Positions 10,232 to 22,100 of a stretch of 64,000 nucleotides of DNA are shown piece after piece (position 1 is the stretch's first letter; each line of letters begins with the position of its first letter). The stretch is from Apostichopus japonicus. Lineage: Eukaryota; Echinodermata; Holothuroidea; Aspidochirotida; Stichopodidae. The notes beneath the pieces were generated by a model. It was not told the origin of the DNA. It was given only the letters and a program-made list of their open reading frames with translations, and did no database searches. Made by a program: the position numbers and the translations under genes. The DNA lies in assembly GCF_037975245.1 (NCBI RefSeq), contig NC_092579.1, forward strand, positions 26,649,666 to 26,713,665, read 5' to 3'.

Positions 10232-11990
10232 CTAAAACCTTCCAAATGCATGTTTTCTAGCATTGTTCATGCTCACAAATTCTCTCGCTACCAATGTAAT
10301 ATCAATGTCTTCCATACGATGTTTGTGTTCATTGCACACGGCAACCCAGTTTAATCTCCCCCTAGTCAGTGTACTCCTCAGCCAGTTTTTATACGTCTGA
10401 GGTCACTGAATGAGCGTTCTGCCTCACATGAGGACACAGGGCAAACCGGTAGCAGTCTTAGAAGCTGCACAACCTGTGGAAAAAGGGATCTCATTTCTGG
10501 TGACATTCCACATAGAGATGCGCGAACATCAAATAATGTATTTGGCTTGAAATTCTTAATGAATATCTTAAGTTGAGTGTCCAGTGTCTCATAATTAAGT
10601 TCAGAATACATATCAACCAGGTCTTTGTCCATCTCATGTTTAATGTCTTGCATGCATTCATACACCCCCCAAGCCATTATCAGATGTTCTGCTAAATCTC
10701 TCCCTAATCTGGGTCATGGCTATATCAACAACAGCAAAACAACTCGTCCTATAGTGAGCCTCTGCATTCTCAGCTTGGTGGCTCGGAGCTGGTCCAGACA
10801 GTCGCTTTGAGGGTGCCCTGACTCGAGGTAACTTCAGAGGTTTAAGCCCATACTCTGTTATCCTCGCCTCTGTTTCCGAGAAGATCGCAGTGAACGAATC
10901 CTCAGTTCGGAGATACTGGTACGTTGCCATTACCAGTTCTGAACATTCCATTATACCGGATATCGACTGTTTTTGAGCCTGCATTATCTTGTTTAGTTGC
11001 TCCAGTGGTGCTACAATAGTGGCAGCTACTGAAAGTCCCAAGTAAGTCCTTCCGGATAAGGTCTTCTCATAGAGACTAAGTGCTCTGACTGCTGTGTTGG
11101 ACCTGTCCGACTGTCCCATTTCAAGCAAACTTTCCAATATAGCTGGGTACTGACTTACAGCAGATGTAATATAATAGCCTTGCGCCTACAAAGAAACCGT
11201 GTTGGACATAATAGTTTTAAAGTTGCTGGACTTGGAGATGCTTGTTCATGGTCAGTGGCAATGTGCTGAAACTTTGTCGTGTATTTGCCACTTTGCATGT
11301 AAAGTTTGCCAAGTTCATTCAGCCAGTCAAGAGCATCCCTCACAAAAATGTCAGCTGCACATGTGCGTTCAGCAACCAAATTAAGTATATGTGCGGGCAG
11401 TGCGGCACATCTGAAATGAAGGGCTAGCGGACATATTTCCCGGATCAGTGCTTGTGCCCCATTGTACTTTCCGTCCATGTTGACTGCGCCGTCGTAGGTT
11501 TGGCCACGAAGGTTATCCTTGTTGATTCCTAGTCTCAGCATGACATCGAATATCATAGATGAAATTGCTCTGCCAGTGGTTTTCTTCTAGCTTATGAAAC
11601 CCAATGAACCCCTTTTGTTCTTGGAGGAAATCATCCACGTAGCGTATGCACACATTCCTGTTCAACACCACTTATATCTTGCGTGCCATCGACAATAACT
11701 GCAAATATTACAGATCGACTGATATTTTCAATGATGGTCTGTAGTATCTGGTGGGCAAAAAGTTGATGCATATCTTCTACACACTGGTGGTGGGTCACGT
11801 TTGTGTCTTGTTCTAGCCAATCTTTCAGTTCCTGGTCTTCCATCGCTTGCATCAGGAGTAACTGGTTGAGTTGCCCTCCTTTACTTCGTGTCCACGGTGT
11901 GCAAGACCTTGCCTTAGTAGGAAACGTACAGCTCGAACAATCTTTAAAAGGCACCTCCAGTTCTGTTCTTGCTGCTGTTTTGTGGATGGA
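10232..11990 (-). pseudogene. Decayed hAT transposase, ZMYM1-like (DUF4371 + hAT dimerisation)
   Basis: Read on the minus strand, motifs appear in family order across several frames: FAVIVDGTQDISGVEQECV (DUF4371-type start near 11700), YDGAVNMDGKYNGAQALI (about 11460), LCPTRFLCRRKA (about 11190), VRALSLYEKTLSGRTYLGLS, LPRVRAPSKRLSG, then CEAERSFSDLRRIKT (hAT C-terminal dimerisation, about 10400). After one more frame change it continues as LRSTLTRGRLNWVAV and EFVSMNNARKHAFG to a stop at 10232-10234. Frame changes near 11620, 11160, 10670 and 10390 break the protein, so it cannot encode an intact transposase. The family is a DNA 'cut-and-paste' transposase or its domesticated relatives. Preservation of nearly the whole length suggests a moderately recent death. 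Confidence 0.8.
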
Positions 11991-12845
11991 TTGAATCATG
12001 CTTAGGACTTTCTCTGCAAACTCACCAAATGTAGAAGCATCACAATTAACAAGTTGCTGTAACACAGCCATTGCATCAAATATCCAAACAGGATTCTTTT
12101 CAGCTACACTTTTGACTTCCACTGGTGCATGGTCCTTTTCTAGGAGTTGGAGAAGTTTTGACTTGCATGTCTTTACCAAACATCCTCCAGGTGTGGCGAG
12201 GGAATACGGATAGGTTCCAAGAGTGTAGGTGAACATATCCTGAAGATTGACTTTCCGTTGGAGCTTGTTATTGATGACCAATATCTAGCTGAAGAGATTG
12301 CGATCTTCCTGGACATTAACTTTGGGAGACACTTTTTACCACTTTCTTTATGCTGTTGAAAGTTTTCAATTTCGAAAGCTTCGGTGTAGAATAAAAGTCT
12401 GTATTGTTTGTCAAGAGCCTATGCATTAACAAATTTTAAAAACCTTTCCTCATCAATGGCTTTCGCACTCAACAAATGAACTTCTGGAGGAGGGACATAT
12501 CCTGCTGTAAGATGCATTAATTGGTTGCAATCTTCAGTGAACGGATTTGCAAAACCTGCAATGGTATCCGTCACTCTTGAGACATCTTCCTCATCCCTCT
12601 GAACTTGTCGACTTAGGTCCTTATATGATGCCAGACGGAGCTGTCATTTAGTCCTGCCAGTTCTCCGCATTTGGCCACATTTTGGCCACTGCAGTCCATC
12701 ACCAATATCCATCATACTCCTCGTAAAATTTGAGCAGCATGGTAGAGATCTTTTGTCTCCTCTACTTGTATTCTTTGTCCTGGAATTGTTGATCTCATTT
12801 CAGTACAATCTGCACCTTCGCTCATTGAACTTGAATCCATAATTT
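11991..12845 (-). pseudogene. Remnant of an unknown multi-copy protein
   Basis: Minus-strand pieces in consecutive frames read SEGADCTEMRSTIPGQR, then TAGYVPPPEVHLLSAKAIDE, then YTLGTYPYSLATPGGCLVK, then PVWIFDAMAVLQQLV and STFGEFAEKVLSMIQ. I recall proteins with this motif order as highly multi-copy and uncharacterised in cnidarians and echinoderms, which suggests a mobile origin. The part around 12281-12845 contains several stops and frame changes. It runs without a visible boundary into the hAT transposase frame near 11990, so one element may be inserted in the other. Function unknown. Confidence 0.45.
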
Positions 12846-12899
12846 TTTCCAGCAAAGCTCCCTTTGGAAGAAAGTCTGAGTAAATCAACTCACATCTGT

Positions 12900-14158
12900 T
12901 TCTTTTTTGGGGGCGCCAAAATGTGATTTTGGGCCCAAACCTTGCAAGCAGTATTTTTTCAGTTTTTCTGTCCTGAATTTAGCATGAACAAAGCCCATAT
13001 ATTGTTCCATAAGTTTTGACATTTTCAAAACTTCCCCCCTTCACTATGACTGTTACTTCCACATACAGAGCATGATCCTCAAAAGCTTCAGCGTCAGTTT
13101 GGTGATTTTCTGCTGATTGCTGGTTACTGTAGCTCCATCAACATTTCCATGTGTCCTAACGTATGAGGAATAACAGTTCCTGTAGGTAACAAACTTCAAC
13201 AGCAATCAAATCTTGATTGGAACAATAACTTTTCATCATTGCTCTGGCTTATCCTCAAGCTTGAGTGTTACTTCCAATTTTTCTTTGTGTGTGATGAAAT
13301 TGTTCTTTGTCATTCCAATAAAAAAAAATCATCAATTTTTCGGTCAGAATCTAGATCTCTCCCCTGGGATTTGACTACTCTGACTTCTTTTGGTTTTTGC
13401 TTTGGTGCATTTTCTTGCTTGCTTCTACAAACTACTGCAAAATGATTCATTTTTCCACAGTTTCTACATGATAGCCCTTTCGCTGGACAATCATGATTCT
13501 GAGTCCACGCCCTGCCACATTTAAAACATGACTGTGCCTGCTTCTGAGACTTTTTGTTTCTTAGCTTATTAGAATTTGCAAAAGTTCTTACCGTTTGTAA
13601 GTTCTTTTCTGTGTCCGCTGTAAACGACTTCATTTGGTGCATTGTAGCTTGACTTGCACGGCAAATGTCAACAGCTTTCTTTAATGTCAGGTCCTCTTCA
13701 CGGAGAAGACGTCGACGGATCTGGTCATCACTGACCCCGCACACGATCCTGTCACGAATTAGTCCTTCCGTTGAGGTTCCAAATTCGCAACTTTTCGCTT
13801 TGTTACGTAATTCCGTCACGTAATGGTCGATTGTGCCATGTGGATTTTGGTTTCTAGTATTGAATATGTGGCGTTCCCACGTTATGTACTTCCTGAGCGC
13901 ACAGGACTCCTCAGATTTCTCCATTACTTTATTAAACTGTTTATGTTCATCTCCTGCTTCCTGCCATTGGAATGAGTTGTAGATCTCAACTGCATCCTCC
14001 CCGGCAATATGAAGTAATGCTGCGCTCTTTACTTCATCTGTTTTAGCGGCAATACCACTTGCAGAAACAAATAGTAGAAACATTTGCTTCCATTTCCTCC
14101 AGTTTTCTGCAAGATTTCCTTGAAGGCTCGACTTGCCTGGTTGTCTCAGCTGATCCAT
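12900..14158 (-). CDS. gag: Ty3/gypsy-type retrotransposon Gag with two zinc knuckles
   Basis: A 282-codon minus-strand frame starts at ATG 14156-14158 (MDQLRQPGKSS) and stops at 13310-13312. The central helical region (YITWERHIFNTRNQN, IDHYVTELRNKAKSCEFGT, IRDRIVCGVSDDQIRRRLL) is typical of Gag capsid domains of the Mag/K02A2.6-like gypsy group. It is followed by two knuckles, CFKCGRAWTQNHDC (degenerate) and CRNCGKMNHFAVVC (CX2CX4HX4C). It packages element RNA in a cytoplasmic particle. From 13309 to about 12900, protease-like sequence follows in another frame (AFEDHALYVEVTV) but soon decays and stops. No reverse transcriptase follows on this strand, so the element is truncated. Gag itself is unbroken. 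Confidence 0.8.
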
Positions 14159-14209
14159 ATTTTGTAATTTCCAGTAACAAAAATTAGAAAATTCTTAAAA
14201 TACGGAAAA

Positions 14210-14332
14210 CTTTTCACTTCTGACACCATGTAATATTCTTGATGATAATTATACAAGAGATGATTCAAAGAGGAGTTGTTATAGCTTTGACTTCTGTATT
14301 CAGAGTCTCTCATATACGCACTCATTGTTCTT
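14210..14332 (-). mobile_element. Primer-binding site and LTR remnant of the gypsy element
   Basis: On the minus strand the sequence just upstream of Gag reads …AATATTACA|TGGTGTCAGAAGTG. The TGG (position 14228 downward) is a typical start of a tRNA primer-binding site immediately after an LTR ending in CA. The LTR side begins at 14229 on the plus strand as TGTAATATTC, so the ends TG…CA fit. The far LTR end was not found; sequence changes character after a TTAA at about 14332, so the LTR may be interrupted there. Confidence 0.5.
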
Positions 14333-15820
14333 AACTCCTTCATTCCCAATTGTGATCATATAATTGTCCCCCTGGGGGAAAAATATTTACACATTGTAAT
14401 TACTTAAAATCTGTTCATTTTTGTCAATAGGGACCCAAGTATTGACAGATAGGTATTGAAATGAGGTTTTAATTTTTATAATTTTTTTTTATAATTGAGA
14501 TAATTAGATATGTAAATATGCAAATGAGGTTATGATACATACACTGCACTTTTTTTTGCCCATTTGAAATTATTTTGATGAAATCTGCTGGACTTTTGAT
14601 AGTTTGATGAGTTCAAGACATGTTATTTCATAAGTAAAATATAATTTGATGTTTGAGTGTGAGGAATATGACTGGTTTTTCCACCCTCCCTCCAAACTAC
14701 TTGACCTACATGGATTATGTAATTCAATGGTAGTCAAGCATAACGGTTAGTCATATATACCAATTGCGCTACGACAGTACATGTATACACAATACATGAT
14801 ACAGTGTGCGTGTCAGTGTGGCTTACCATATCAGGATTTCATCGTCAGAATCTTCTTCCTCTAACGGCTGGATGGTCAAATTGCCCATAAAAAGAAGGTC
14901 TAGCGCCTCTTAGAAGTATTTAGCCATGATAATATGTGCTAAATAGTGCTAAATATTACGTGAGTGATAGCATTTACCCTAACTACAGGGAGCATTTCAA
15001 CTGTGGTTGACCGAAATTCTATTGCATAAAAATGCTTGAGTTGAATTGCTAAGGATTACTCACAAAGTGGAGGCGCTATTGCTAAATTGTTTCTATGTAG
15101 AACTGAAGTTCAGTGTGGCGCTTCTGGAGAGCTAAAAATCTTTTCTGTAGGGTGAGGCATTCATGAGAAATATTTTCGGAAAATTGACCGTTTTTTGGCC
15201 CTAACATAGACCGAAAAACGTTATTTTTGATATATTTTCCCCAAATACAGAGCCATCTCTCTACATATGCCTGTGAGGCTCCTGATTTGAGTCCTTGTAT
15301 GTCTTAGCTAGTTGTAGTCGAAAGGGTTAGTTGATTGAAGGTTTTCACTGTTCTCACAATTTCTTTGAAGAAAAAGGTCAAAAACGACCGTTTTTTGAAT
15401 GTAAACAAATCTTTGAAGACAAAAAAAAAAAGTCCATGTAACCCCTCGGAAAAAGGTTGTTTATTGATGCAGGCTGTCTTATGTGCAAAATAAAGCTATG
15501 GGAGCTCGAGTAATGATTTTCTAAAAGCATGTGTTCAAATACGAGCAAGCGGCAATGAATTACTTCTACTAACATGTGTCATATGTCATACACAAACATT
15601 CCTAAGAGTGACCACAGCCCCAGGCTTCTTAGGGTAGGTTGGTAGTTACAACAGGACATATTGTGGTTGCTAAAGGGTGGTGTAAAATACAATACTGTAG
15701 AATGAGTACAATATGTTACATTTGGGAAAGTATATTTTAGAAAAAAAAAGAGGAAAAAAAAACAATTATGATATAATTTATTGAAAAAATATATAAATAT
15801 GAAACTCAATCAAACAAGCA
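14333..15820. other. Non-coding or decayed stretch, no gene established
   Basis: AT-rich. A short minus-strand frame (about 14831-14893) reads MGNLTIQPLEEEDSDDEIL before a TATG|GTAAGC donor. The acidic N-terminus is reminiscent of PiggyBac-type transposases but far too short to call. Repeated 'cgaccgttttttg' occurs near 15190 and 15385. Confidence 0.35.
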
Positions 15821-16495
15821 TCAGCTTTTTCTTCCTGTACGGGACCTCATTTCGGCGTCCAGGGCTTTCGTCACTTGCTTCCAAACCGCTTCATGTTGCT
15901 TGAGGGGAGTTTGTAAAATTGAAAACAGGTCTTGGCGCAATTTTGCGAGCTTGTCCTGAGGGAGAGCTGGTTTTCCAATCCCGTTGCAGTTGCGTTCTGC
16001 TCTCTCTTCACTTGTAAAGTACAACTAAGCCAATCTTCTCCCAACCTCATTGGGGTTGTTTGCAAAAACAGACAAGGACATCTTAATAGGCTCGGAAACC
16101 GGTGACTCGGAAGGGTGTGGTGGTGGTGTGTTTTGGTCCAGCTCTCCCAGAGGCACTCGGACAGGAGTTCTGTCCATTATATTCACTGGGACCGCCTCCA
16201 AGGGATCTGGTCTGTTTTTTCTTCATTTCTTTGAATTTTCTTTCTAAGTTGTTATACTTTGAAAGTAGTGTGGTATATCATTTGTTTGATTCTGTAATGA
16301 GGTCTGTCAATGTTTTTTCAAGTTCTTTAATTTCCTCTTGGTAGTTTACCTCAACTGGAATTTCTTTGTCCAAAGCCTCTTTGCCAGTTGATCACCCTGT
16401 GTTTCTACTTGTTCTTCATTCTGACTTTCCTCAGTTGAAGGTTTATCAGTGCCAATCCAAGATGCTGGCTTTCCAAAGCAGATCATTTTGGCAGC
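15821..16495 (-). pseudogene. Decayed BEN-domain protein
   Basis: Starting from an acceptor (…tattcAG at 16496-16497), the minus strand encodes AAKMICFGKPASWIGTDKPS. After a frame change comes a coiled coil (YQEEIKELEKTLTDLITESN), then a proline-rich linker (MDRTPVRVPLGELDQNTPP). Last is a BEN-type C-terminal domain: YFTSEERAERNCNGIGKPAL, KLAKLRQDLFSIL, HEAVWKQVTKALDAEMRSR, stop at 15821-15823. BEN domains are DNA- or protein-binding modules of chromatin factors and some viral and element proteins. In-frame stops occur after ITESNK and at 16025-16027, directly before the BEN domain core (…GRRLA*LYFT). The order coiled coil plus BEN is normal for the family; the stops make it a pseudogene unless these segments are separate exons. 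Confidence 0.6.
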
Positions 16496-16515
16496 CTGAA
16501 TAAAGGTAGAAGTCA

Positions 16516-16565
16516 TAAACAAAATGATCGGTATTTTCAGTAAACAAAATGATCGGTATTGTCAG
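16516..16565. repeat. 25-bp tandem duplication
   Basis: 'taaacaaaatgatcggtatt' plus 'ttcag/gtcag' is repeated directly, with one substitution, just upstream of the BEN pseudogene exon. Confidence 0.7.
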
Positions 16566-16954
16566 TAAATTATATATATGTAAGGCTGTTAGCCACTGAA
16601 AATAAATGTTCTTGATCAGAGAACTCTGGGTTTAGCGTGAAGACCAAACACAGAGTAATACACATACAAAAAATGGAAAACTTAGCTGGATTGGAACAAA
16701 AGAAATTATAATAATCAATAACAAACAATATACAGCTGATCTGGGTCCAGTCAAAGAATTACATAAAATAACTTACAGTCGTGAGGTGCGCACCCAAATG
16801 TTAAAGTAAATACACTTAATATAAAAGTCTGTTCTGGTGAGGTAGCCTGCTGATGACATCAAGTATTCCACGACATCAGATCTTCCACGACATCAGTATA
16901 GTTGAACATAATACAATAAATGGTAGTATGAATGTCTTTAAACAAAAAAGTATA

Positions 16955-17120
16955 CAAATAATGAATGGTTATGAGTGCAATAGTGCAAATATTTCATGAG
17001 TTGAAAGATGGAATGTTCCATTCCAAATTATGTTCCATTCCAAATTATGGAATGTTCCATTCCAAATCTTTCAACGAATGAAATATTTGCACTATTGCAC
17101 TCATAACCATTCATTATTTG
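16955..17120. repeat. Foldback element with arms of about 70 bp
   Basis: The left arm (16955-17025, 'caaataatgaatggttatga…') and right arm (about 17047-17120, '…cataaccattcattatttg') are inverted copies with one small difference. The centre holds repeated 'ggaatgttccattccaaatt', itself palindromic (GGAATGTTCCATTCC). A 12-bp C run follows at 17129-17140. It is a compact hairpin-forming insertion within decayed gypsy sequence. Confidence 0.75.
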
Positions 17121-17122
17121 TT

Positions 17123-17600
17123 TTATACCCCCCCCCCCCCGTTCAAAATTGGATGTAGCGCAAGTTCTCCCTGCCACGATTGGCAAAGTAAATCATAATA
17201 TCTACAAATACCTTGTTCAGGTGTGGAAATGTTGAGTGAATCCAGAATTTTTGTAATGTCCTCTTTGCTAACAGCTCTCTTGTACTTTACGAATCCTTTC
17301 CTACTCTTCTTCAACTTTACCAGCCTTATACATACGGTTACTCTCTTTGAACTCCTTCGTAGTCTGAAAGTAACGGTGTAGGCCAAAATGTATAGCCTGC
17401 ATTGATTTCTTCGCATATAGCGATCCACACTCTTTTCGTAGTCCGGCATAAAACCCAAAAGGAAATTGTCAAGATCTGCTGTGTCATATCTTTCAACTGC
17501 CTCCAAATCAGTCCCGGCCATTTTTTCTCATCAGGAAGTGAGCAGACCATGTTGATTAGTAAACGGTTAAAACCTTTCACAGCCTCCATTCCCAGCTGGG
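17123..17600 (-). pseudogene. Integrase 3' fragment, frameshifted
   Basis: Downstream of PYHPAGNG (about 17590-17620) the minus strand continues with ERFNRLLINMVCSLPDEKK, the usual post-catalytic integrase helix. It then shifts frame into a low-similarity region (RYDTADLDNFLLGFMPDYEK) and ends at 17123 beside the foldback. The frame interruption and early loss of similarity indicate decay. Confidence 0.5.
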
Positions 17601-18650
17601 TGGTATGGTGTTGTCCTACTCTTCTTTATGCCATACAGGTTTTGTCTTTGTCTACGAGGGCATTCCCTATTAAAATGACCAATTTCATCACCCTGGAAGC
17701 ATCGTCTTGGCCCTCTATCCATTCTTAGAGAGAATTGGCTCTGGGCTTGTACTGCCTTAATTAACTCCTCAATCTGCTTTTGTTGGGCAATGATTTGAGC
17801 GCGTTGCCGCTCTACTAATTCAGCCAGAGGTTTTTCCGCTTTGACTTCCTCCGCAGTTCCATACCTTGTCGTCTTACTAACTTGTTTTGCCATTCCGAAC
17901 CATTCAAGAGCCTTATGTCTCGCCTCAAAGAAATCCATTTCCCGACCTTTCTAGGTTAACATTCTGCAGTTCCCTTTTTAGCCCTTCATCCCTTGTAGCT
18001 TCAGCGAGTCTCCCTTTCAGATTTGTTTCCCTACCGGATTGGAATGACGGATCTTTCAGCACAATACGATCATATAGATCTACCAACTCCAGAGAACATG
18101 TCACCAAGTCTTCATCTTCTTTTTGCCGGTACCAGAAGAAATGCTGTTGCAGCTGAGCAATGCTTTCCCCTTCTCCAAAAACCTTAGACAAAAGGCTGAA
18201 GATAAGCTCTGGATTCTCCAGTGCAGCATCTCCACGGCCTGCGATTTCTCTCCTGGCTTTTCCCCCCAAGATGATCTACTATGTAGTTGGCCTGCTCCCT
18301 TTTTGTCATTCGCCTAGCAGCTATCTGCCCTTTAATATCCCGAATCCACTCTTCAATCCTGGGGTCTGTAGGCCGTTGAGGTCTTTCACGAAACCTTTCT
18401 ATTCTTCGGTCAGCTGATACGTACACCATACGCTGACCAGGAGATGCAGCACCATCTCCACTAGTTTCACCATCCGATTTGGTAGCTTTCTTCTTTAGAG
18501 CCTCAACCTCGGATGCAGCCTTCAAGGATTTTGTCTGTTCCTTCTCTAAGGCCTCTTTCACCGAAACCAGTTCTAGTTTTAGTTGGTCTACCTCTGACAT
18601 CTTGTCAACTATACCGTTAGTCCAACTTAAATCTCGGGATGGCTTTTGTG
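17601..18650 (-). pseudogene. gag: Gypsy-type Gag fused in frame to an integrase fragment
   Basis: Minus strand: an N-terminal coiled coil (SEVDQLKLELVSVKEALEKE), capsid-like PRIEEWIRDIKGQIAARR and YIVDHLGGK. Then, after a frame change near 18240, LENPELIFSLLSKVFGEG, YRQKEDEDLVTCSLELVDLY, and after another near 17935 FFEARHKALEWFGMA, ending in one zinc knuckle CFQGDEIGHFNREC. The knuckle's second Cys is replaced (CX2G instead of CX2C). The same frame then runs straight into integrase sequence SRTTPYHPAGNGG. Gag and integrase are normally separated by protease, reverse transcriptase and RNase H, so about 3 kb has been deleted at this join. Two frame changes plus the knuckle mutation mark it as dead. 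Confidence 0.7.
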
Positions 18651-18666
18651 TAGACATTGGTACCAA

Positions 18667-19157
18667 CTGTCAGTGGTTTTTCCTCAGCACGTTTGTCAGA
18701 GTGTCGTTGACGTGCTGCAGCCTGATGTTTTAGCGTCTCCCCTGCTTTCTTGTGGGCCATCTGGAGGGTTTAATTATGTGCAAAAATCCACTCATCCACT
18801 GAATCTGCGGTTTGAGAGTGTGGTTTGATTTAACAAGAAATCTACAGGTAATACAGGCTCCCTACCATACATCAAATAAAATGGGGAAAACCCAGTTGAG
18901 GCATGAGGAGTGCAGTTGTAGGCATGCAAAACTCCTGGTAGCTACTCAGACCAGCGTTTCTTCTTAGAGGGTGGAAGTGTTTTCAAAAGATAATGTAGGG
19001 TTCTGTTAAAACGTTCTGCTTGGCCATTACCCGCTGGGTAATAAGGAGTAGTTCTCGTTTTGGTAATGTTGTGAATCTGACATAGCTGTTGAATTAACGC
19101 TGATTCAAAATTCCTTCCTTGATCAGAGTGCAACCGACGAGGGGCCCCGAAAAGCAA
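18667..19157 (-). pseudogene. Gypsy-type integrase core and C-terminal fragment
   Basis: Minus strand begins [19 protein letters not shown] (second catalytic Asp of the DDE triad), then [20 protein letters not shown] (catalytic Glu region). After stops and a frame change come QMAHKKAGETLKHQA and the C-terminal-domain-like LTVGTNVYTK. The first catalytic Asp lies outside the preserved part. It is immediately followed, without an LTR, by the Gag start of the next feature. Its sequence differs from the second integrase fragment at 17.6 kb, so two element copies are involved. Confidence 0.7.
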
Positions 19158-19159
19158 AA

Positions 19160-22100
19160 AGCAAAAACCAATTGTGGCACTTCTATTTTTCCTACCTTTG
19201 TTCTGGCCAGTTCTGCAGCCAGCGCATCTAACTGCTGATGGAGATCCTTAAGAGCCCTGGACGACATACTGCCACCTTCCTTAATTAATCTCGTTTATGC
19301 CATATAGTTGTTCTGCATGGATCCCACTTCTGACATCATTTGTGAGCATACTCAGGCAATAAATAAGCAGGAGAGAGTGCTAATTACTACCACTGCTTGC
19401 TCTGGTGGCTGAGGGGTTTATTATTTCTTCTCTCACTTAGCATATTCAAGATTATGTCAAATAACTACAAAACAAAAAGGACGGTGCAGCACCTTAAGGT
19501 TGTTTCCCTCAACCATGTCTTCAAAGCAGCATCTCCGGTTATAACTCTACATTTGAAACTACAGAGCTTTCATGTTTTTTGTGTTCGTATCTATTATAAT
19601 GTAGCATGTCCTTGTACAGCAACGAACGCCGAAAAGGACAAATGTACAACCAAAACATGGCTCCCTGTCTGATGCACTACATAAGGCACAACTAAACACT
19701 TATATCAGCAATAGTTAAGTGACAAGTCCTAGCTAGTTTAGATAAAGTACGTAATGGTCCCTCAAGCCCAGAAATAAGGCAAGATGGTGAAAAAAGCACA
19801 AACAAATAGTTCACACAAGTAGAAAAAATTAGATCACACAACCAGAAAAATTAGATCACACAACCACACAACCAGAAGGGTAAAAATGTTTGCTATATGT
19901 TTAAAAAAAGAATAACCTGTGCAAGCTTAACTTGTTAAATTAAGACGAATACAAGCTTTTGAGTGGTCTTGAGACGTGATGCAGATTCACTCTTGTAAGT
20001 TTAATCACAGGTTTGAATTGTTTGAGTATATGGACTCAAAATTAGATGTTGATCAAGTACTGCATGAATGTTCATGTATGACCTAATTGCATGTTTGCCT
20101 GAATACTGTATGTTGGTAATTATAATAGCAGTGTACTGGGTTCTTAAGTCTGTTATTTTTGTGTATTGCATACACACACAGACATATATCTGCAAAGCAA
20201 AGCCGGTGCCGCCCTGATACATACTGTACTTTAAGGATGTATACTTCTCTATTCAAATGAAGGATGTCAAACATAGAAAGCCTACTTCAATTGTCAGTCA
20301 GTTATAAAGTAATTCGATGAAACTAGAGCTACAAAATCTTCTGGGTTTTGTACAAACATTATGTAAGCTTGACATATTCATGGATCCACAACCTGGAATG
20401 AAACACCTGTTCATGTTTAACACTACTTTCATTGGGCAGAGTACAATGTTAGGATACGATTAAACCACCTTTGTTGGGAAAATAATTCTCCCACCTTGAA
20501 ATACCCCGTTCTTTCACTCATGTGCCAATATGTGACTGAAAGCCAAACAATACATACTACAGAGGGAGTCCAATCTTTGTCATTAATAATGTCATGATCA
20601 TCTTCTTCAGTGACATTCAACATGGTTTTAAGCCTACTTCACATTTGAACAGTTCAATGTCAGTACCATGTCATAAGTAGTAATTTGAGGGGGTGGCAGT
20701 GGGTAAGTACTTTAGGGCTCAGCAGTGTCCATATAATTGATAGTACTGCAGTAGAGATAGTCCCTATGTGTAGGATGTTGCACCTTCTATACTTTCCAAT
20801 GTTGTAAAAGGCAAATTCGACCTACAGTATCGTATCTGTTTTGTTTGATAATTGCTATCATGTTGGGTGTTTACATGTAATACTTTTAAAATGTTGGTTG
20901 TTTGTTAATTGTAAGGGAAAAAGATTTCACGATCTGTGTATTTAACAAGTTATTAGTAAGACAGCACCTCACCAGCTTGAATTACAACAGTGAGAGTGCA
21001 GTAGTTATGTAGAGATATGTAATGGAGATTTTTCGAGCAATGTCAAGTGATGAAACATCAATGTGTAATTTTCAGTTAACTACTATTTGTCACCATTTAT
21101 TGCCTACCTGTGTGTGCCATTTTTTTCACTAGTTGTGTTATGTGCTACTTTTTCATCTTTTAAAATTATTCTAATATATATATTTTTGCTACTAGAACTA
21201 TTTTGTGTATGAAGTTATGCATATGGCAAGTCTTACAACACTTTTGCAATGGATGAAGTTGCTTTAAAGCCTTCTTAATTTTTGTAAAGCTATTGCCCAT
21301 TGTTAGGGTTGTGCGGGATCCTGGTAGTAAAGTGAATCCCGGTATCCTGATCCGGGTTTTGACTAATCCCTATCGCAGTGCAATGTGTAAATACTACCGG
21401 GAGTGGGAAAACAACCGGTTATTACATTCCTTTCGGTATCATTCCCGGGAATCCCGGAAGTGATAAAAAATATCTACGTGTTACTCTTTGAAATAAAGAA
21501 AAGAAAACATGTTTATTTCTGGTTTCTGTGTTCCTAGTTCGAATAACATTCCGATGAATTGACATACTGGCCTAGACCTATATATTGTATTATCGTATCA
21601 ACTTTTCATGTAGTAATTTGTACCTAGGATACACCAAATATCTAACATTACTTGGGCTCAGCATGTTGCGGTCCAAAAGTTATTTTGAAATTTTTGTTAT
21701 TTATTATTCCTTGAATAATTGTGTAGTCAGTGTAATAATAGTGTAATAATTGTGTAATTGTGTAGGAAATGATTGTGTAGTTTCTCATGAAAAAATTTTA
21801 CTACATGTATGTCACCTCATTTTGATATAATAATTATAACGATTTAATACATTTTGAGCCAAAACCGCAGGGAGTATATCCAGTTTAATCCATCTTTGCC
21901 TGGGACTGTATATTATTATAGCCTAGGGTACGGTACTGGTACAGCACTTAAGATTTGATGCTGTAATCAAATGGATTCGTTTATTTTTACGGAGGGTTCC
22001 CTGATGCCATTTATAGTTATAGTATGGCTACATTTTAAATTTTTTATGAAAGATGGATATGGTACATATTGAAAGTATATTTTCTGTAGAAAACGAGCCG

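Noticed and set aside
14831-14893. Possible first exon of a PiggyBac-type transposase (acidic N-terminus) beside a TTAA
   Set aside because: Only about 20 codons, no catalytic sequence nearby and no matching second TTAA terminus found.
21300-21480. G/C-rich 'cccgggaatcccgg' patch as a hAT-type element
   Set aside because: No pair of inverted termini or target duplication could be located.
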